Positions 11,988-24,821 of a stretch of 64,000 bases of DNA are shown here, piece by piece. This DNA is from Macrostomum hystrix. Its lineage: Eukaryota > Platyhelminthes > Macrostomidae. The stretch's first letter is position 1. Each line of letters opens with the position of its first letter. Both the position numbers and the translations under genes were made by a program. The notes under the pieces were generated by a model that was not told the DNA's origin, did no database searches, and was given only the letters and a program-made list of their open reading frames with translations. Location of the stretch: positions 8,347,501 to 8,411,500 of the forward strand of contig CATNEN010000029.1 of NCBI GenBank assembly GCA_950097015.1, read 5' to 3'.

Positions 11988-14900
11988 TCAGCCTGATCCG
12001 TGATGACGATGGACCAAAGGATAACAAACTTCGGCAGTTGGCTGCTGCTGCGGCTGCTGCTGCTGCTGCTGACCAATCATCGGGCCGTCGTCCGACGAAG
12101 AAGCCGAACCGCGGCGACGCGATAGGAAGGCGAATGAGCCGCAGTCTGAGCGGTGATATTGCACATCCGGCGGCTCGACTGTCACCTGAGAGTGCGGGTG
12201 CAGGCTCGAGAGCTAAGTCTGTGACAAGGGAAAACGAATGAGTTTAACTCTATCTAAAAATAGAACTATGGCTAGACAGTATACTAATAATAATAATTGA
12301 CACTAGACCCAAGGGCCAGTGCAGGTGTTGTGTCAGGCACACTAGCAGGTGGGGACTGCACACCTATTGTACTCCCCGGCTCTCTCGGACACCGGTTGAC
12401 AGCCGCGTGTCAGCAATGGAATTTATTTTTCCAAACATATCGGCAGAATCCAAACCCCACAGAATTGCCGCACAGAACTGCTTTATTCCACTCCAGCCGG
12501 AATTATTATTACCCAAAGAAATGTCGGTACTCATTTGCAGCTGAGTAGACTGTGTGCACATCAGGGCAAAGCAGCTTGCCAAAGGCTGCACGAATAGTTC
12601 TAGACTAGGTCGGGAGTCGAACCCAGGACCATCTGATCAAGAATCTTATCTCACTTTTTGAATGCACCTCGTAGAACAAGTGCCCAATCAATAAGCACTA
12701 TTTTCCTTGGCTACGGGGTTGATTTATATCCTCGCGGTTGCGTGACAATTACTATGGGTTTGCAAGTCGCGTGCTGCGAAAGATAGTAGGACGCGAGTCA
12801 GTGGGATGGGTGCAGCAGATTTGCTTTTTTATCTGCAGATGTTCCCCCTATTTTAGTATTGCTTTCGTCATATATTTCGGCTGGGAATTAGATGAGTTTT
12901 TTAGTCTGTCTGAAGGCTTTTTTTAGTTTGCCAGCGGCAATATGCTATTACCTCACTAGTGTATTCCAAGCCTCAAACACGCCATGCTCTTCTGAGCTGG
13001 TTATTTTTCGTATTAGCATCATCATCTCATCCTTTGCCAACTCATCTTTCCCGTCCTCTCACTGATCTCTCCCCCACTCTCCCCTATCCTTCCCGTTCTC
13101 TACCGCATATTTCCCACTATCTTCCCTTTCTTTCCCATCCTCTTCCCTATCTTTTTTATCCTCTTCCCTATCTTTCCCACCCTCTTCCCTATCTTTCCCA
13201 CCCTCTCCGATTTCTTTCCCACCCTCCCCATGTCATTTTCAGCCCTTCCTTAGTGGCTGTTACATTTAATGGCAGTGTCATTATCATCAAGAGCATTCAC
13301 TGGGACGCTAATGTGCTCTGTAATTATCAGGCTGAGACTGCTCAAACTCGCAAGCTTCCCTAGCCTAATCAATCCCCCCGTCAACCGAGTCTGCTGAGCA
13401 GGCATGCGTCATTACAGAGCCCTCAATTCTTACACCTCCCGGCTTCCTCTAATTGAGGGTAATAAGAGTGCACAGCCGTGCGTCGACTATGTATAGTATT
13501 CAGATGTATATGCAGTTTTAGTATTGCAATTGCGCGAATCCCACAGACTCAGCCTAAACCAGCGTTAAGCCTGGACCTGCTCGTGAGTCTACCTCGGGGG
13601 TGTTGGTGGGTAGAGAGCTGAGTGAGTAGAGAAGAGAGACAGACATGCTAGTGAATATCACGGCAGTCACAAGCCTGTGATCTGCTCGCTTTCAAAGTTT
13701 CCGTCCCATTCCCGTACACACACACACACACACACACACACTTACAATCACAAAAACTACCATTGTTGTAAAACAGAAATGCGTTTTTTTCTCCTGAACA
13801 ATTTCCACCGAACTAAATCCGGGACGCTATATAGATATTCCATTTGAGGCAAAAAATCAATGCCTTGCAGTCAAAGCCGCTTCCTATCCTCTCCTTGCTT
13901 TGTCACTTTCTCTCTCTCTCCACCTCCCTTTCTTTACTAATTTCATTCTGTCTCCATGTCTGTCTGTCTCCATGTCTGTCTGTCTCCATATCTGTCTGTC
14001 TCCATATCTGTCTGTCTCCATGTCTGTCTGTCTCCATATCTGTCTGTCTCCATGTCTGTCTGTCTCCATGTCTGTCTGTCTCCATGTCTGTCTGTCTCCA
14101 TATCTGTCTGTCTCCATGTCTGTCTGTCTCCATGTCTGTCTGTCTCCATGTCTATCTGTCTCCATATCTGTCTGTCTCCATATCTGTCTGTCTCCATGTC
14201 TGTCTGTCTCCATGTCTGTCTGTCTCCATGTCTGTCTGTCTCCATGTCTGTCTGTTTCCATCTGTCTGTTTCCATGTCTGTCTGTTTCCATGTCTGTCTG
14301 TCTCCATGTCTGTCTGTCTCCATGTCTGTCTGTCTCCATGTCTATCTGTCTCCATATCTGTCTGTCTCCATATCTGTCTGTCTCCATGTCTGTCTGTCTC
14401 CATGTCTGTCTGTCTCCATGTCTGTCTGTTTCCATCTGTCTGTTTCCATGTCTGTCTGTTTCCATGTCTGTCTGTCTCCATGTCTGTCTGTCTCCATGTC
14501 TGTCTGTCTCCATGTCTGTCTGTCTCCATGTCTGTCTGTTTCCATCTGTCTGTTTCCATGTCTGTCTGTTTCCATGTCTGTCTGTCTCCATGTCTGTCTG
14601 TCTCCATGTCTGTCTGTCTCCATGTCTATCTGTCTCCATATCTGTCTGTCTCCATATCTGTCTGTCTCCATGTCTGTCTGTCTCCATGTCTGTCTGTCTC
14701 CATGTCTGTCTGTTTCCATCTGTCTGTTTCCATGTCTGTCTGTTTCCATGTCTGTCTGTCTCCATGTCTGTCTGTCTCCATGTCTGTCTGTCTCCATATC
14801 TGTCTGTCTCCATGTCTGTCTGTCTCCATATCTGTCTGTCTCCATCTGTCTGTCTCCATATCTGTCTGTCTCCATGTCTGTCTGTTTCCATGTCTGTCTG

Positions 14901-17900
14901 TCTCCATATCTGTCTGTCTCCATATCTGTCTGTTTCCATCTCCCTCTCAATCCCAATCTCCCTCTCAGTCTCCATCTCCCTCTCAATCCCAATCTCCCTC
15001 TCAGTCTCCATCTCCCTCTCAGTCCCTATCTCCCTCTCAGTCTCCATCATCCTCTCAGTCTCCATCTCCCTCTCAGTCTCCTTCTCCCTCTCAGTCTCCA
15101 TCTCCCTCTCAATCCCAATCTCCCTCTCAGTCTCCATCTCCTTCTCAGTCTCCATCTCCCTCTCAGTCTCCATCTTCCTCTCAGTCTCCATCTTCCTCTC
15201 TCCTCTCTTAATATGAGTGAGTAATCCTATATGTCCTCGTATGTCCCCGCCTCGCTCTTCTGATACTGGTTTCTGTAAATAACAGAAATTCCATCCAAAG
15301 TCTTATCTCCAAACTCTAGCGTTTGGAGGGCCCCGTAAATTAACTTAATAACGTCAGCAACACGCTTTTTAATTCGTCTGACCAATCGTGATGTGAATTA
15401 ATTGAATTTTAATTAAAAAAATTCTTTATAGTCCCGCGAGGAGTTTTTGAGCAGATCGCTGCTTCCACATAATTTTTTCCTACCCCTTTCGCCACAATCC
15501 AAATCCAGCATTTAAATTGCGTGAGAATACGGTGGCTGTAAAAAACGTTCCTTGCTGCACTCACGCATAGCACAAATGGAGTACTTAAAACTATGCACTA
15601 AAATCCTTGCTTTAAAATAAAATTTACAGGAATAATTCCAGATGATACTTAAAACAATATGTGGTATTCATTTCGAAAATTTGATTCCTTAAATACTTGT
15701 ACATTTCAGATTTCTTATTTCACTGCTATTTAAAATTAGAGAATATAATAGTTATAAAATCGGCTATTACACCAAGAAATTTTCGATACATATCGGAAAG
15801 TTTTTAATCGTGTTTTAAACGGCACTTTTCGATGCGCATTAGCCGCAATGTAGCAAGAGTTTTTTATAAAATCATTTCTATGCATAAATCGACTGTTGGA
15901 GGATTGAAAATAAATTTTTTCGATTAATTGAAATTTACTTTTTTATGTGAGCATTTATCCGAATTCGGAATTCGGAACTTATCCGAAGCATAAATGAAAT
16001 AATTCAAATTGCTACTTTAAACTTTTGATACAAAATTTCTTATATCCATAAAGATTTTGATTACAAAATTCGCAGTGCATCGAAAACTGTAATAAGTCTA
16101 GAACAATATCCGATATGTAGCGAAAATTTTTTAATGGTTTCAATATGTTTTTCCGATGTTCTAAAAAGTATTAATCGCTATTCAGTACCTTTTCCGGAAA
16201 GTTTTCGATGCACTGCGAACTTTATAATCAAAATCTTTATTTTAACTTCTGATGGATATAGGAAATTTTGGATGAAACTATAATTGACACTTTTCGATAC
16301 ATATCGGAAAAATCTTTTTAGATCCGTCTATAAAAATTTTCAATACATATCGATGCAGATACATACCTGTACGCCGCCTTCGCCCGAGTGGCTATTAGAG
16401 GAGGACGAGGCCTCCATGGACAGCCGGCCGCAGGCGCAGCCGCTGCCGCAGCCACCGGTGGAATATTCGGCACTGATCAGGTGCAAAGTCGGGAGCAACT
16501 GTACGGCGCTGCCAGAGGCATTTACGGAGACTGCGGCTGAGCTAGTGACGGAGAGGCTGACAGCCGCCACGTGATTGCCGGCGGCGGAGGCCAAGGAGGA
16601 AGCGGCGGCGGATGCGGCAGGGGCTACGGCCGCGGCGGCGGCGGCGTGCGAGTTCTCCGCCGACAGGTGGGCGTCCAACAGTGAGGCCTGCGAGCCGCGA
16701 TGAATGTGCAGGCCGCAGGCCTTCAAAATGTCCAGCTTGCACAGCGGGCAGGAGCGCTGATCCAGCAGCCAGGGATCGATGCAGGACTTGTGGTAGAAAT
16801 GCCTTGATAGTGAGGTTAGCAGTCTGTTGTGAAACTGAGGAAGTAAACCCTTAGGTATCTCAACCTTCAACCTTCCGAAATCTCACCCTTCCGAAATCTT
16901 ACCCTTCCGAATCCTCACCCTTCCGAAATCTCACCTTTCCGAATCCTCATCCTTCCGAACTCTCACCCTTCCGAAATCTCACTCTTCCGAAATCTCACCC
17001 TTCCGAAATCTCACCCTTCTGAAACCTCGGCCATCCGAAATCTCAGCCATCAGAAATCTCAGCCATCAGAAATCTCATCCATCAGAAATCTCAGCCATCA
17101 GAAATCTCAGCCATCAGAAATCTCAGCCATCAGAAATCTCATCCATCAGAAATCTCAGCCATCCGAAATCTCAGCCATCAGAAATCTCATCCATCAGAAA
17201 TCTCATCCATCAGAAATCTCAGCCATCAGACATCTCAGCCATCAGAAATCTCATCCATCCGAAATCTCAGCCATCCGAAATCTCAGCCATCCGAAATCTC
17301 AGCCATCCGAAATCTCAGCCATCAGAAATCTCATCCATCAGAAATCTCAGCCATCAGAAATCTCAGCCATCAGAAATCTCAGCCATCCGAAATCTCAGCC
17401 ATCAGAAATCTCATCCATCAGAAATCTCAGCCATCAGAAATCTCAGCCATCAGAAATCTCAGCCATCAGAAATCTCATCCATCAGAAATCTCAGCCATCC
17501 GAAATCTCAGCCATCAGAAATCTCATCCATCAGAAATCTCAGCCATCAGAAATCTCATCCATCAGAAATCTCAGCCATCCGAAATCTCAGCCCTCAGAAA
17601 TCTCAGCCATGAGAAATCTCAGCCATGAGAAATCTCAGCCATCAGAAATCTCATCCATCAGAAATCTCATCCACCAGAAATCTCAGCCATCAGAAATCTC
17701 AGCCATCAGAAATCTCATCCATCCGAAATCTCAGCCATCCGAAATCTCAGCCATCCGAAATCTCAGCCATCCGAAATCTCAGCCATCAGAAATCTCATCC
17801 ATCAGAAATCTCAGCCATCAGAAATCTCAGCCATCCGAAATCTCAGCCATCAGAAATCTCAGCCATCAGAAATCTCATCCATCAGAAATCTCATCCATCA

Positions 17901-20900
17901 GAAATCTCAGCCATCCGAAATCTCAGCCATCAGAAATCTCATCCATCAGAAATCTCAGCCATCAGAAATCTCATCCATCAGAAATCTCAGCCATCCGAAA
18001 TCTCAGCCCTCAGAAATCTCAGCCATGAGAAATCTCAGCCATGAGAAATCTCAGCCATCAGAAATCTCATCCATCAGAAATCTCATCCACCAGAAATCTC
18101 AGCCATCAGAAATCTCAGCCATCAGAAATCTCATCCATCAGAAATCTCATCCATCAGAAATCTCAGCCATCAGAAATCTCATCCATCAGAAATCTCAGCC
18201 ATCAGAAATCTCAGCCATCAGAAATCTCAGCCATCAGAAATCTCAGCCATCCGAAATCTCAGCCATCAGAAATCTCATCCATCAGAAATCTCAGCCATCA
18301 GAAATCTCAGCCATCAGAAATCTCAGCCATCAGAAATCTCAGCCATGAGAAATCTCAGCCATCAGAAATCTCAGCCATCAGAAATCTCAGCCATCCGAAA
18401 TCTCAGCCCTCAGAAATCTCAGCCATGAGAAATCTCAGCCATGAGAAATCTCAGCCATCAGAAATCTCATCCATCAGAAATCTCATCCACCAGAAATCTC
18501 AGCCATCAGAAATCTCAGCCATCAGAAATCTCATCCATCAGAAATCTCATCCATCAGAAATCTCAGCCATCAGAAATCTCATCCATCAGAAATCTCAGCC
18601 ATCAGAAATCTCAGCCATCAGAAATCTCAGCCATCCGAAATCTCAGCCATCAGAAATCTCATCCATCAGAAATCTCAGCCATCAGAAATCTCAGCCATCA
18701 GAAATCTCAGCCATCAGAAATCTCATCCATCAGAAATCTCAGCCATCAGAAATCTCAGCCATCAGAAATCTCAGCCATCAGAAATCTCATCCATCCGAAA
18801 TCTCAGCCATCCGAAATCTCAGCCATCAGAAATCTCAGCCATTAGAAATCTCATCCATCAGAAATCTCAGCCATCAGAAATCTCATCCATCAGAAATCTC
18901 AGCCATCAGAAATCTCAGCCATCAGAAATCTCAGCCATCAGAAATCTCAGCCATCCGAAATCTCAGCCATCAGAAATCTCATCCATCAGAAATCTCAGCC
19001 ATCAGAAATCTCAGCCATCAGAAATCTCAGCCATCAGAAATCTCATCCATCAGAAATCTCAGCCATCCGAAATCTCAGCCATCAGAAATCTCATCCATCA
19101 GAAATCTCAGCCATCAGAAATCTCATCCATCAGAAATCTCAGCCATCTTAAATCTCAGCCCTCAGAAATCTCAGCCATGAGAAATCTCATCCATCAGAAA
19201 TCTCATCCACCAGAAATCTCAGCCATCAGAAATCTCAGCCATCAGAAATCTCATCCATCCGAAATCTCAGCCATCCGAAATCTCAGCCATCCGAAATCTC
19301 AGCCATCCGAAATCTCAGCCATCAGAAATCTCATCCATCAGAAATCTCAGCCATCAGAAATCTCAGCCATCAGAAATCTCAGCCATCAGAAATCTCAGCC
19401 ATCCGAAATCTCAGCCATGAGAAATCTCAGCCATCAGAAATCTCATCCATCAGAAATCTCATCCACCAGAAATCTCAGCCATCAGAAATCTCAGCCATCA
19501 GAAATCTCATCCATCCGAAATCTCAGCCATCCGAAATCTCAGCCATCAGAAATCTCAGCCATCCGAAATCTCAGCCATCAGAAATCTCATCCATCAGAAA
19601 TCTCAGCCATCAGAAATCTCAGCCATCAGAAATCTCAGCCATCAGAAATCTCAGCCATCCGAAATCTCAGCCATCAGAAATCTCAGCCATCAGAAATCTC
19701 ATCCATCAGAAATCTCATCCATCAGAAATCTCAGCCATCCGAAATCTCAGCCATCAGAAATCTCATCCATCAGAAATCTCAGCCATCAGAAATCTCATCC
19801 ATCAGAAATCTCAGCCATCCGAAATCTCAGCCCTCAGAAATCTCAGCCATGAGAAATCTCAGCCATGAGAAATCTCAGCCATCAGAAATCTCATCCATCA
19901 GAAATCTCATCCACCAGAAATCTCAGCCATCAGAAATCTCAGCCATCAGAAATCTCATCCATCAGAAATCTCATCCATCAGAAATCTCAGCCATCAGAAA
20001 TCTCAGCCATCAGAAATCTCATCCATCAGAAATCCCAGCCATCAGAAATCTCAGCCATCAGAAATCTCATCCATCCGAAATCTCAGCCATCCGAAATCTC
20101 AGCCATCCGAAATCTCAGCCATCAGAAATCTCAGCCATCAGAAATCTCAGCCATCAGAAATCTCAGCCATCAGAAATCTCAGCCATCAGAAATCTCAGCC
20201 ATCAGATATCTCAGCCATCAGAATCGCACTCACCTGCAGGGCAGAATGCGCACAGACTCTCCGCATCTGTAAGGCTCGATGCAAACAGCGCACTGGTCGC
20301 CAATCCAGTGGAAGTCCTGCCGATTTTGACAGTTTTGCCAAGACCATGTTATTAGAGTTGCTAAGAGTACAAGCATTCATTATCAAGCAACGTTTTTTTC
20401 TGTTTTGAAATTTTGCTCGCTCGCTCCCTGTGAAGGTTTGGGATAATAGTGAGGATCTGGGATGATTGTGAGGATCTGGGATGATGGTGAATATCTTGGA
20501 CGACGGTCAGGATCTGGGATGATTGTGAGGATCTGGGATGATTGTGAGGATCTGGGATGATTGTGAGGATCTGGGATGATTGTGAGGATCTGGGATGATT
20601 GTGAGGATCTGGGATGATTGTGAGGATCTGGGATGATTGTGAGGATCTGGGATGATTGTGAGGATCTGGGATGATTGCGAGGATCTGGGATGATTGTGAG
20701 GATCTGGGATGATTGTGAGGATCTGGGATGATTATGAGACTGTTATCTGCAAGGTTCAATTGAGGGTTTTTGACTGGATGGGTCCTGTTATTCATCAATG
20801 CTGTCATTCTCTTGATTAGTAAAGTCATGTTAAGCAAAAGGTTTTTAATTGTCTTTTTTCAGTGGTCTTTTCACCGCTTGAGCTACCTGGCAGTGCTGCT

Positions 20901-23900
20901 AAAGTCGCTTTAACTAGCAAAACGGCAATCTCTTAAAAGCAACGTGATGATATTTTACGTCAATGCATTATCTTAATTAATTTGATTTCTGAAGCCCGTA
21001 AGGCATCCTGGACTGTCTACAAACTAGATTTTTAATATCGCTAATTGAAGAAAGAAAAGTACACCTTTATCAAGTTATGTTTCGCCTTAAAAAAGTTATT
21101 TCTCAGTCTTATGTTCGCGAGCTATGCTAATAGAAATTGATGTTTAACAATTCTGAAAGGATGTCCTCAAAGTCTGAGGATCTGGAAGGATATCTTGACA
21201 GTCTGAGGATCTGGAAGGATATCTTGACAGTCTGAGAATCTGGAAGGATATCCTGACAGTCTGAGAATCTGGAAGGATGTCCTGACAGTCTGAGAATCTG
21301 GAAGTATGTCCTGACAGTCTGAGAATCTGGAAGTATGTCCTGACAGTCTGAGGATCTGGAAGGATGTCCTGACAGTCTGAGAATCTGGAAGGATGTCCTG
21401 ACAGTCTGAGAATCTGGAAGGATGTCCTGACAGTCTGAGGATCTGGAAGGATGTTTTGACAGTCTGAGAATCTGGAAGGATGTCCTGACAGTCTGAGAAT
21501 CTGGAAGGATATCCTGACAGTCTGAGGATCTGGAAGTATGTCCTGACAGTCTGAGGATCTGGAAGGATGTCCTGACAGTCTGAGGATCTGGAAGGATATC
21601 CTGACAGTCTGAGAATCTGGAAGGATGTCCTGACAGTCTGAGAATCTGGAAGGATGTCCTGACAGTCTGAGGATCTGGAAGGATGTCCTGACAGTCTGAG
21701 GATCTGGAAGGATGTTTTGACAGTCTGTGAATCTGGAAGGATGTCCTGACAGTCTGAGAATCTGGAAGGATATCCTGACAGTCTGAGGATCTGGAAGGAT
21801 GTCCTGACAGTCTGAGGATCTGGAAGGATGTCCTGACAGTCTGAGGATCTGGAAGGATATCCTGACAGTCTGAGAATCTGGAAGGATGTCCTTACAGTCT
21901 GAGAATCTGGAAGGATGTCCTGACAGTCTGAGGATCTGGAAGGATGTTTTGACAGTCTGAGAATCTGGAAGGATGTCCTGACAGTCTGAGAATCTGGAAG
22001 GATATCCTGACAGTCTGAGAATCTGGAAGGATGTCCTGACAGTCTGAGAATCTGGAAGGATGTCCTGACAGTCTGAGAATCTGGAAGAATGTCCTCAAAG
22101 TCTGAGGATCTGGAAGGATGTCCTGACAGTCTGAGAATCTGGAAGGATGTCCTGACAGTCTGAGAATCTGGAAGTATGTCCTGACAGTCTGAGAATCTGG
22201 AAGTATGTCCTGACAGTCTGAGAATCTGGAAGGATGTCCTGACAGTCTGAGAATCTGGAAGGATGTCCTGACAGTCTGAGGATCTGGAAGAATGTCCTCA
22301 CAGCCTGAGGATCTGGAAGGATGTCCTCACAGTTTGAGGATCTGGACAAGTGTCCTGACAGTCTGAGGAACTGGAAGGATGTCCTGACAGCCTGAGGATC
22401 TGGACAAGTGTCCTGACAGTCTGAGGATCTGGAAGAATGTCCTGACAGCCTGAGGATCTGGACAAGTGTCCTGACAGTCTGAGGATCTGGAAGGATGTCC
22501 TGACAGCCTGAGGATCTGGACAAGTGTCCTGACAGTCTGAGGATCTGGAAGGATGTCCTGACAGCCTGAGGATCTGGAAGGATGTCCTGACAGCCTGAGG
22601 ATCTGGAAGGATGTGTTCGCAGCCTGAGGATCTGGACAAGTGTCTTGACAGTCTGAGTCTATAACAATAAGTTTGAAAAGACTTCAGCCACCTGGCTATC
22701 AGTAATTACACTGCTCAAAATCCGAACAAAACCCTCGCTGCAGTCCCGCAAGGTAGGCAGATGCAGTCGTGCTCTGTCGTGCTTAATTAGGCATCGAGAT
22801 CCTTACCTTGAAGAGGCTGGGATTAAAGAAAAATATGAGAAAAATGGGTGAGAAGAAGATGAGCAGAGCCCCAGACAGATCAGACAACGACAAAACGTGA
22901 AAGAGGGATAGAAAGACGGGGGAGCATTCACCTGGGAGGGCAGAAGCAGCAGGAAGGGAAAAACCGGCGGCGATGTGCGGCTTCTCATTCCAGACTGGCT
23001 CAGTTTAGGTGGGTGGAGGGGTGCAGTCTCGGGACAGACTCGCGCTGCACTCTCATCTCATCTGGGCTGAGCTGAATCTGCCACACAGTTTCTCGTGTCG
23101 CGTCGGCTGCAAAATCTATATTAAAAAAAATCACGGCTTAGCTACTGCGTGGCAACGGGGATCGGAGCTACGCGCGGGCGATGAGAAAGGCGAGAGCAGG
23201 GAGGCAAGGACCGCGCCCTATTAATTAGAAAAATCAACTGACAGCCAGGTTGAGGCTAAAGAATTGAAAATGGTTTTGTTTTTGCGAATCTAAATAAAAA
23301 CAGCATCAAAAATTTAAATTGGATTCGCAATTCTCACCTTGTCGCCAGTTTTTAACACCTTAACTGGAATCTTTGTTAGGGCCTTCTTCGCCGCGGTGCC
23401 AAGTCGACGCTGAAAGTACAGGCGGATAATAAGGGATGCGCTTTTATAGATTACTTGTAAAACAATAGAATGCTTTAAAAACAATGTAAGTTCAGACAGC
23501 TTGATCCATTTTGTTAAGTCATATCGATGAAAATATTTGTCCAGTTGAATTTGATAGAATACAGACAGGAACTGAGCATAAACACACAACACCCGAGATG
23601 AGGGTAGAGAACACTGCGTCGGCTTAGATAGGAAGACGGAAAACAAGGATGCAAGGATGCGTCGGAAAAATACTCCCCAAAGTTTATCCAAAGTTCATCC
23701 AACAGTTTCCCATATGGGACAACATCCACGAGATCAGGGGCCCACGTGATTTAAAATCAAAGTCATCATGTCCCAGATGTCAAAATCATACAAAAGTTTC
23801 TCAATTGCTTCGAATTAGAGATTAAACATACCATTAATGCACCCCTCCCCAAATCCCCCATTGATGTCCATTTGTCAAAGTGCGATTACAGTACAACACA

Positions 23901-24821
23901 GAAAGACTATCAAGGCACAGGAGAATGAAGAAATCGACTAACCGACAATCGCTCCTTTGCGTGCAGATAGCGGAACCGCTGTACGTAGTAGAAGATAAGC
24001 CAGGACAGACTAATAACCATCAGCAGGATGAACGACACGGACACAAACAGCACGGACGTCTTGTTGATAAGGCCGTCCGGTCCGATGGCCCGAAATGTGT
24101 AGCCAACGGTGCAGCTGCGATTCGGCTGCAACAGCTCGGACATCAGCTGGCGCGCCAAGTCAAGCTTCTCATACAGAGCCACAGGCAATGGCGGCGGCGG
24201 CGGTGGCAGCCCGAAGGTGGCAGCCGGTGGAGCAGCAGCGGCAGCAGCGGTGGCCGCAGCCGAGGCCTCCTCTTCAGCCTTGGCGCTGCCAGGCGGAGCA
24301 TTGTAGACAAGCAGCAGAGAGACGTGCGGCACTAGTCGGCGAACAGCTTCAATAGTGGCGCCGACGCCGCAGTCGCCGACGTCAGCGTAGACAACTAGAC
24401 AGTCGGCAGCTCTGGCGGCAGCGAGGGTGACTTCGGGCGTAATCAGGCGGGCGTGGTGGCAGTTGGACCTGCTGACTGACAACGGAAGCAGCACAGCTCC
24501 ATCGCCAGTGAGAGTGTGCGCCTCCGGCTGCTGTCGGCGCAGCCAGCTCATGCGGTCCGACGGCATCGGCTGCGGTGGCGTTGAAGAACGCGGTGGAGGC
24601 GGCGGCGGTGGATCGACATCGAAGGCGCGGCCCTGCGACAGGGCCGGGCTGCAGCTGAAGACGAGCTTGAATTCATCTTGCAGCTGGCGACTCCGCTGGT
24701 AGTGAGCGGCCGACATGAACTCCGGTCGCTGGGAGACTTCACTGCGGCCCAAGTGAGACTCGCCAAGAGCAGTCGGCAGCAACAATAACAGCATTGGGAT
24801 AAGGCAGGCAAAGGAGCGCAT
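11988..24821 (-). CDS. gol: Goliath/GRAIL-family PA-TM-RING-H2 E3 ubiquitin ligase
   Basis: Five exons (minus strand): 24821-23943, 23409-23338, 20316-20234, 16802-16367, 12212-11988, about 564 aa. Exon 1 gives a signal peptide ([20 protein letters not shown]), a protease-associated-type lumenal region with a poly-Ala/Pro insert, and one membrane segment at about 256-278. Exon 2 is the juxtamembrane stretch ([17 protein letters not shown]) typical of the family. Exons 3 and 4 make the RING-H2: C326AVC, then C344-R-H346-FY-H349-KS-C352, then C363PLC. The family anchors E2 enzymes to endosomal membranes and ubiquitinates membrane cargo. Junction phases (0,0,2,0) match. Exon 4 ends at a strong donor (CAG|GTATGT). 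The last exon ([14 protein letters not shown], then poly-Gln) is the least certain; acceptors at 12212 or 12185 both keep frame. Confidence 0.88.
12405..12690 (-). mobile_element. tRNA-derived SINE in the ligase's last intron
   Basis: On the minus strand a B-box-like TGGGTTCGACTCCC (12611-12628) begins an element. Its body contains CAGCTGCAAATGAGTACC and TTGGGTAATAATA, resembling the element at 54,540-54,895. The ends are approximate. Confidence 0.55.
13060..13235. repeat. short pyrimidine-rich tandem repeat
   Basis: Irregular copies of CTCTTCCCTATCTTTCCCAC, 15-20 bp each, inside the fourth intron of the ligase gene. Confidence 0.75.
13715..13741. repeat. (CA)n microsatellite
   Basis: About 13 CA dinucleotides in a row. 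Confidence 0.95.
13948..14940. repeat. 16-bp minisatellite (TGTC/TCCAT type)
   Basis: About 60 copies of a 16-bp unit, CTCCATGTCTGTCTGT, with ATATC variants and shortened 12-bp units (TTCCATCTGTCT) that recur in the same context several times, suggesting block duplication. It lies in intron 4 of the ligase gene. Long frames on both strands (SVCLHVC-like, [10 protein letters not shown]-like) are artefacts. Confidence 0.95.
14936..15203. repeat. 18-bp polypyrimidine minisatellite
   Basis: About 15 copies of an 18-bp unit, TCTCCCTCTCAGTCTCCA, joined directly to the 16-bp array and sharing its TCTCCAT segment. The strand is almost pure C/T. Confidence 0.92.
16020..16285. mobile_element. inverted-repeat (MITE-like) element in intron 4 of the ligase gene
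   Basis: The arm at about 16,028-16,089 (AAAATTTCTTATATCCAT, AAAGATTTTGATTA, CGCAGTGCATCGAAAACT) returns in reverse complement at about 16,199-16,273, with a roughly 110-bp centre. The phrase TTTTCGATACATATCGGAAA also occurs nearby at about 15,781 and 16,290. Ends and target duplication are not resolved. Confidence 0.7.
16866..20222. repeat. 16-bp minisatellite filling the intron that splits the RING finger
   Basis: About 210 copies of a 16-bp unit, AAATCTCAGCCATCAG. Variants are CATCCG, TCATCCAT, CCACCAG, CCATGAG and CCCTCAG. The marker CCCTCAG followed by two CCATGAG units recurs at 17,591, 18,007, 18,407 and 19,831, with a one-CCATGAG form at 19,159; every spacing is a multiple of 16, so large blocks were copied. 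The left edge (16,866-17,030) has diverged CCCTTCCGAAATCTCA units. The plus-strand frames are by-products. Confidence 0.97.
20433..20735. repeat. 19-bp minisatellite in intron 2 of the ligase gene
   Basis: About 16 copies of a 19-bp unit, GGGATGATTGTGAGGATCT. It shares TGAGGATCTGG with the 29-bp array 430 bp further on. Confidence 0.95.
21163..22655. repeat. 29-bp minisatellite in intron 2 of the ligase gene
   Basis: About 50 copies of a 29-bp unit built from GGATGTCCTGACAGTCTGAG plus GATCTGGAA. Variant types (GAATCTGG, TATGTCC, GTTTTGACAG, CAGCCTGAG with GGACAAGTG) are grouped. The right third carries a separate subfamily (GGACAAGTGTCCTGACAG). Confidence 0.96.

Noticed and set aside
13844-15224. 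Long Cys/Leu/Ser-rich and METDRHG-type frames on both strands
   Set aside because: By-products of the 16- and 18-bp arrays in an intron of the opposite-strand gene.
16866-20222. CRISPR-like regular array
   Set aside because: Units are directly adjacent with no unique spacers and the host is an animal.
17609-20355. Plus-strand frames repeating [13 protein letters not shown]
   Set aside because: Products of the 16-bp repeat (16 units of 3 frames stay open); the real exon here is on the minus strand.
24095-24702. Plus-strand Gln/Arg/Ala-rich frames
   Set aside because: Shadows of the GC-rich first exon of the minus-strand ligase gene.
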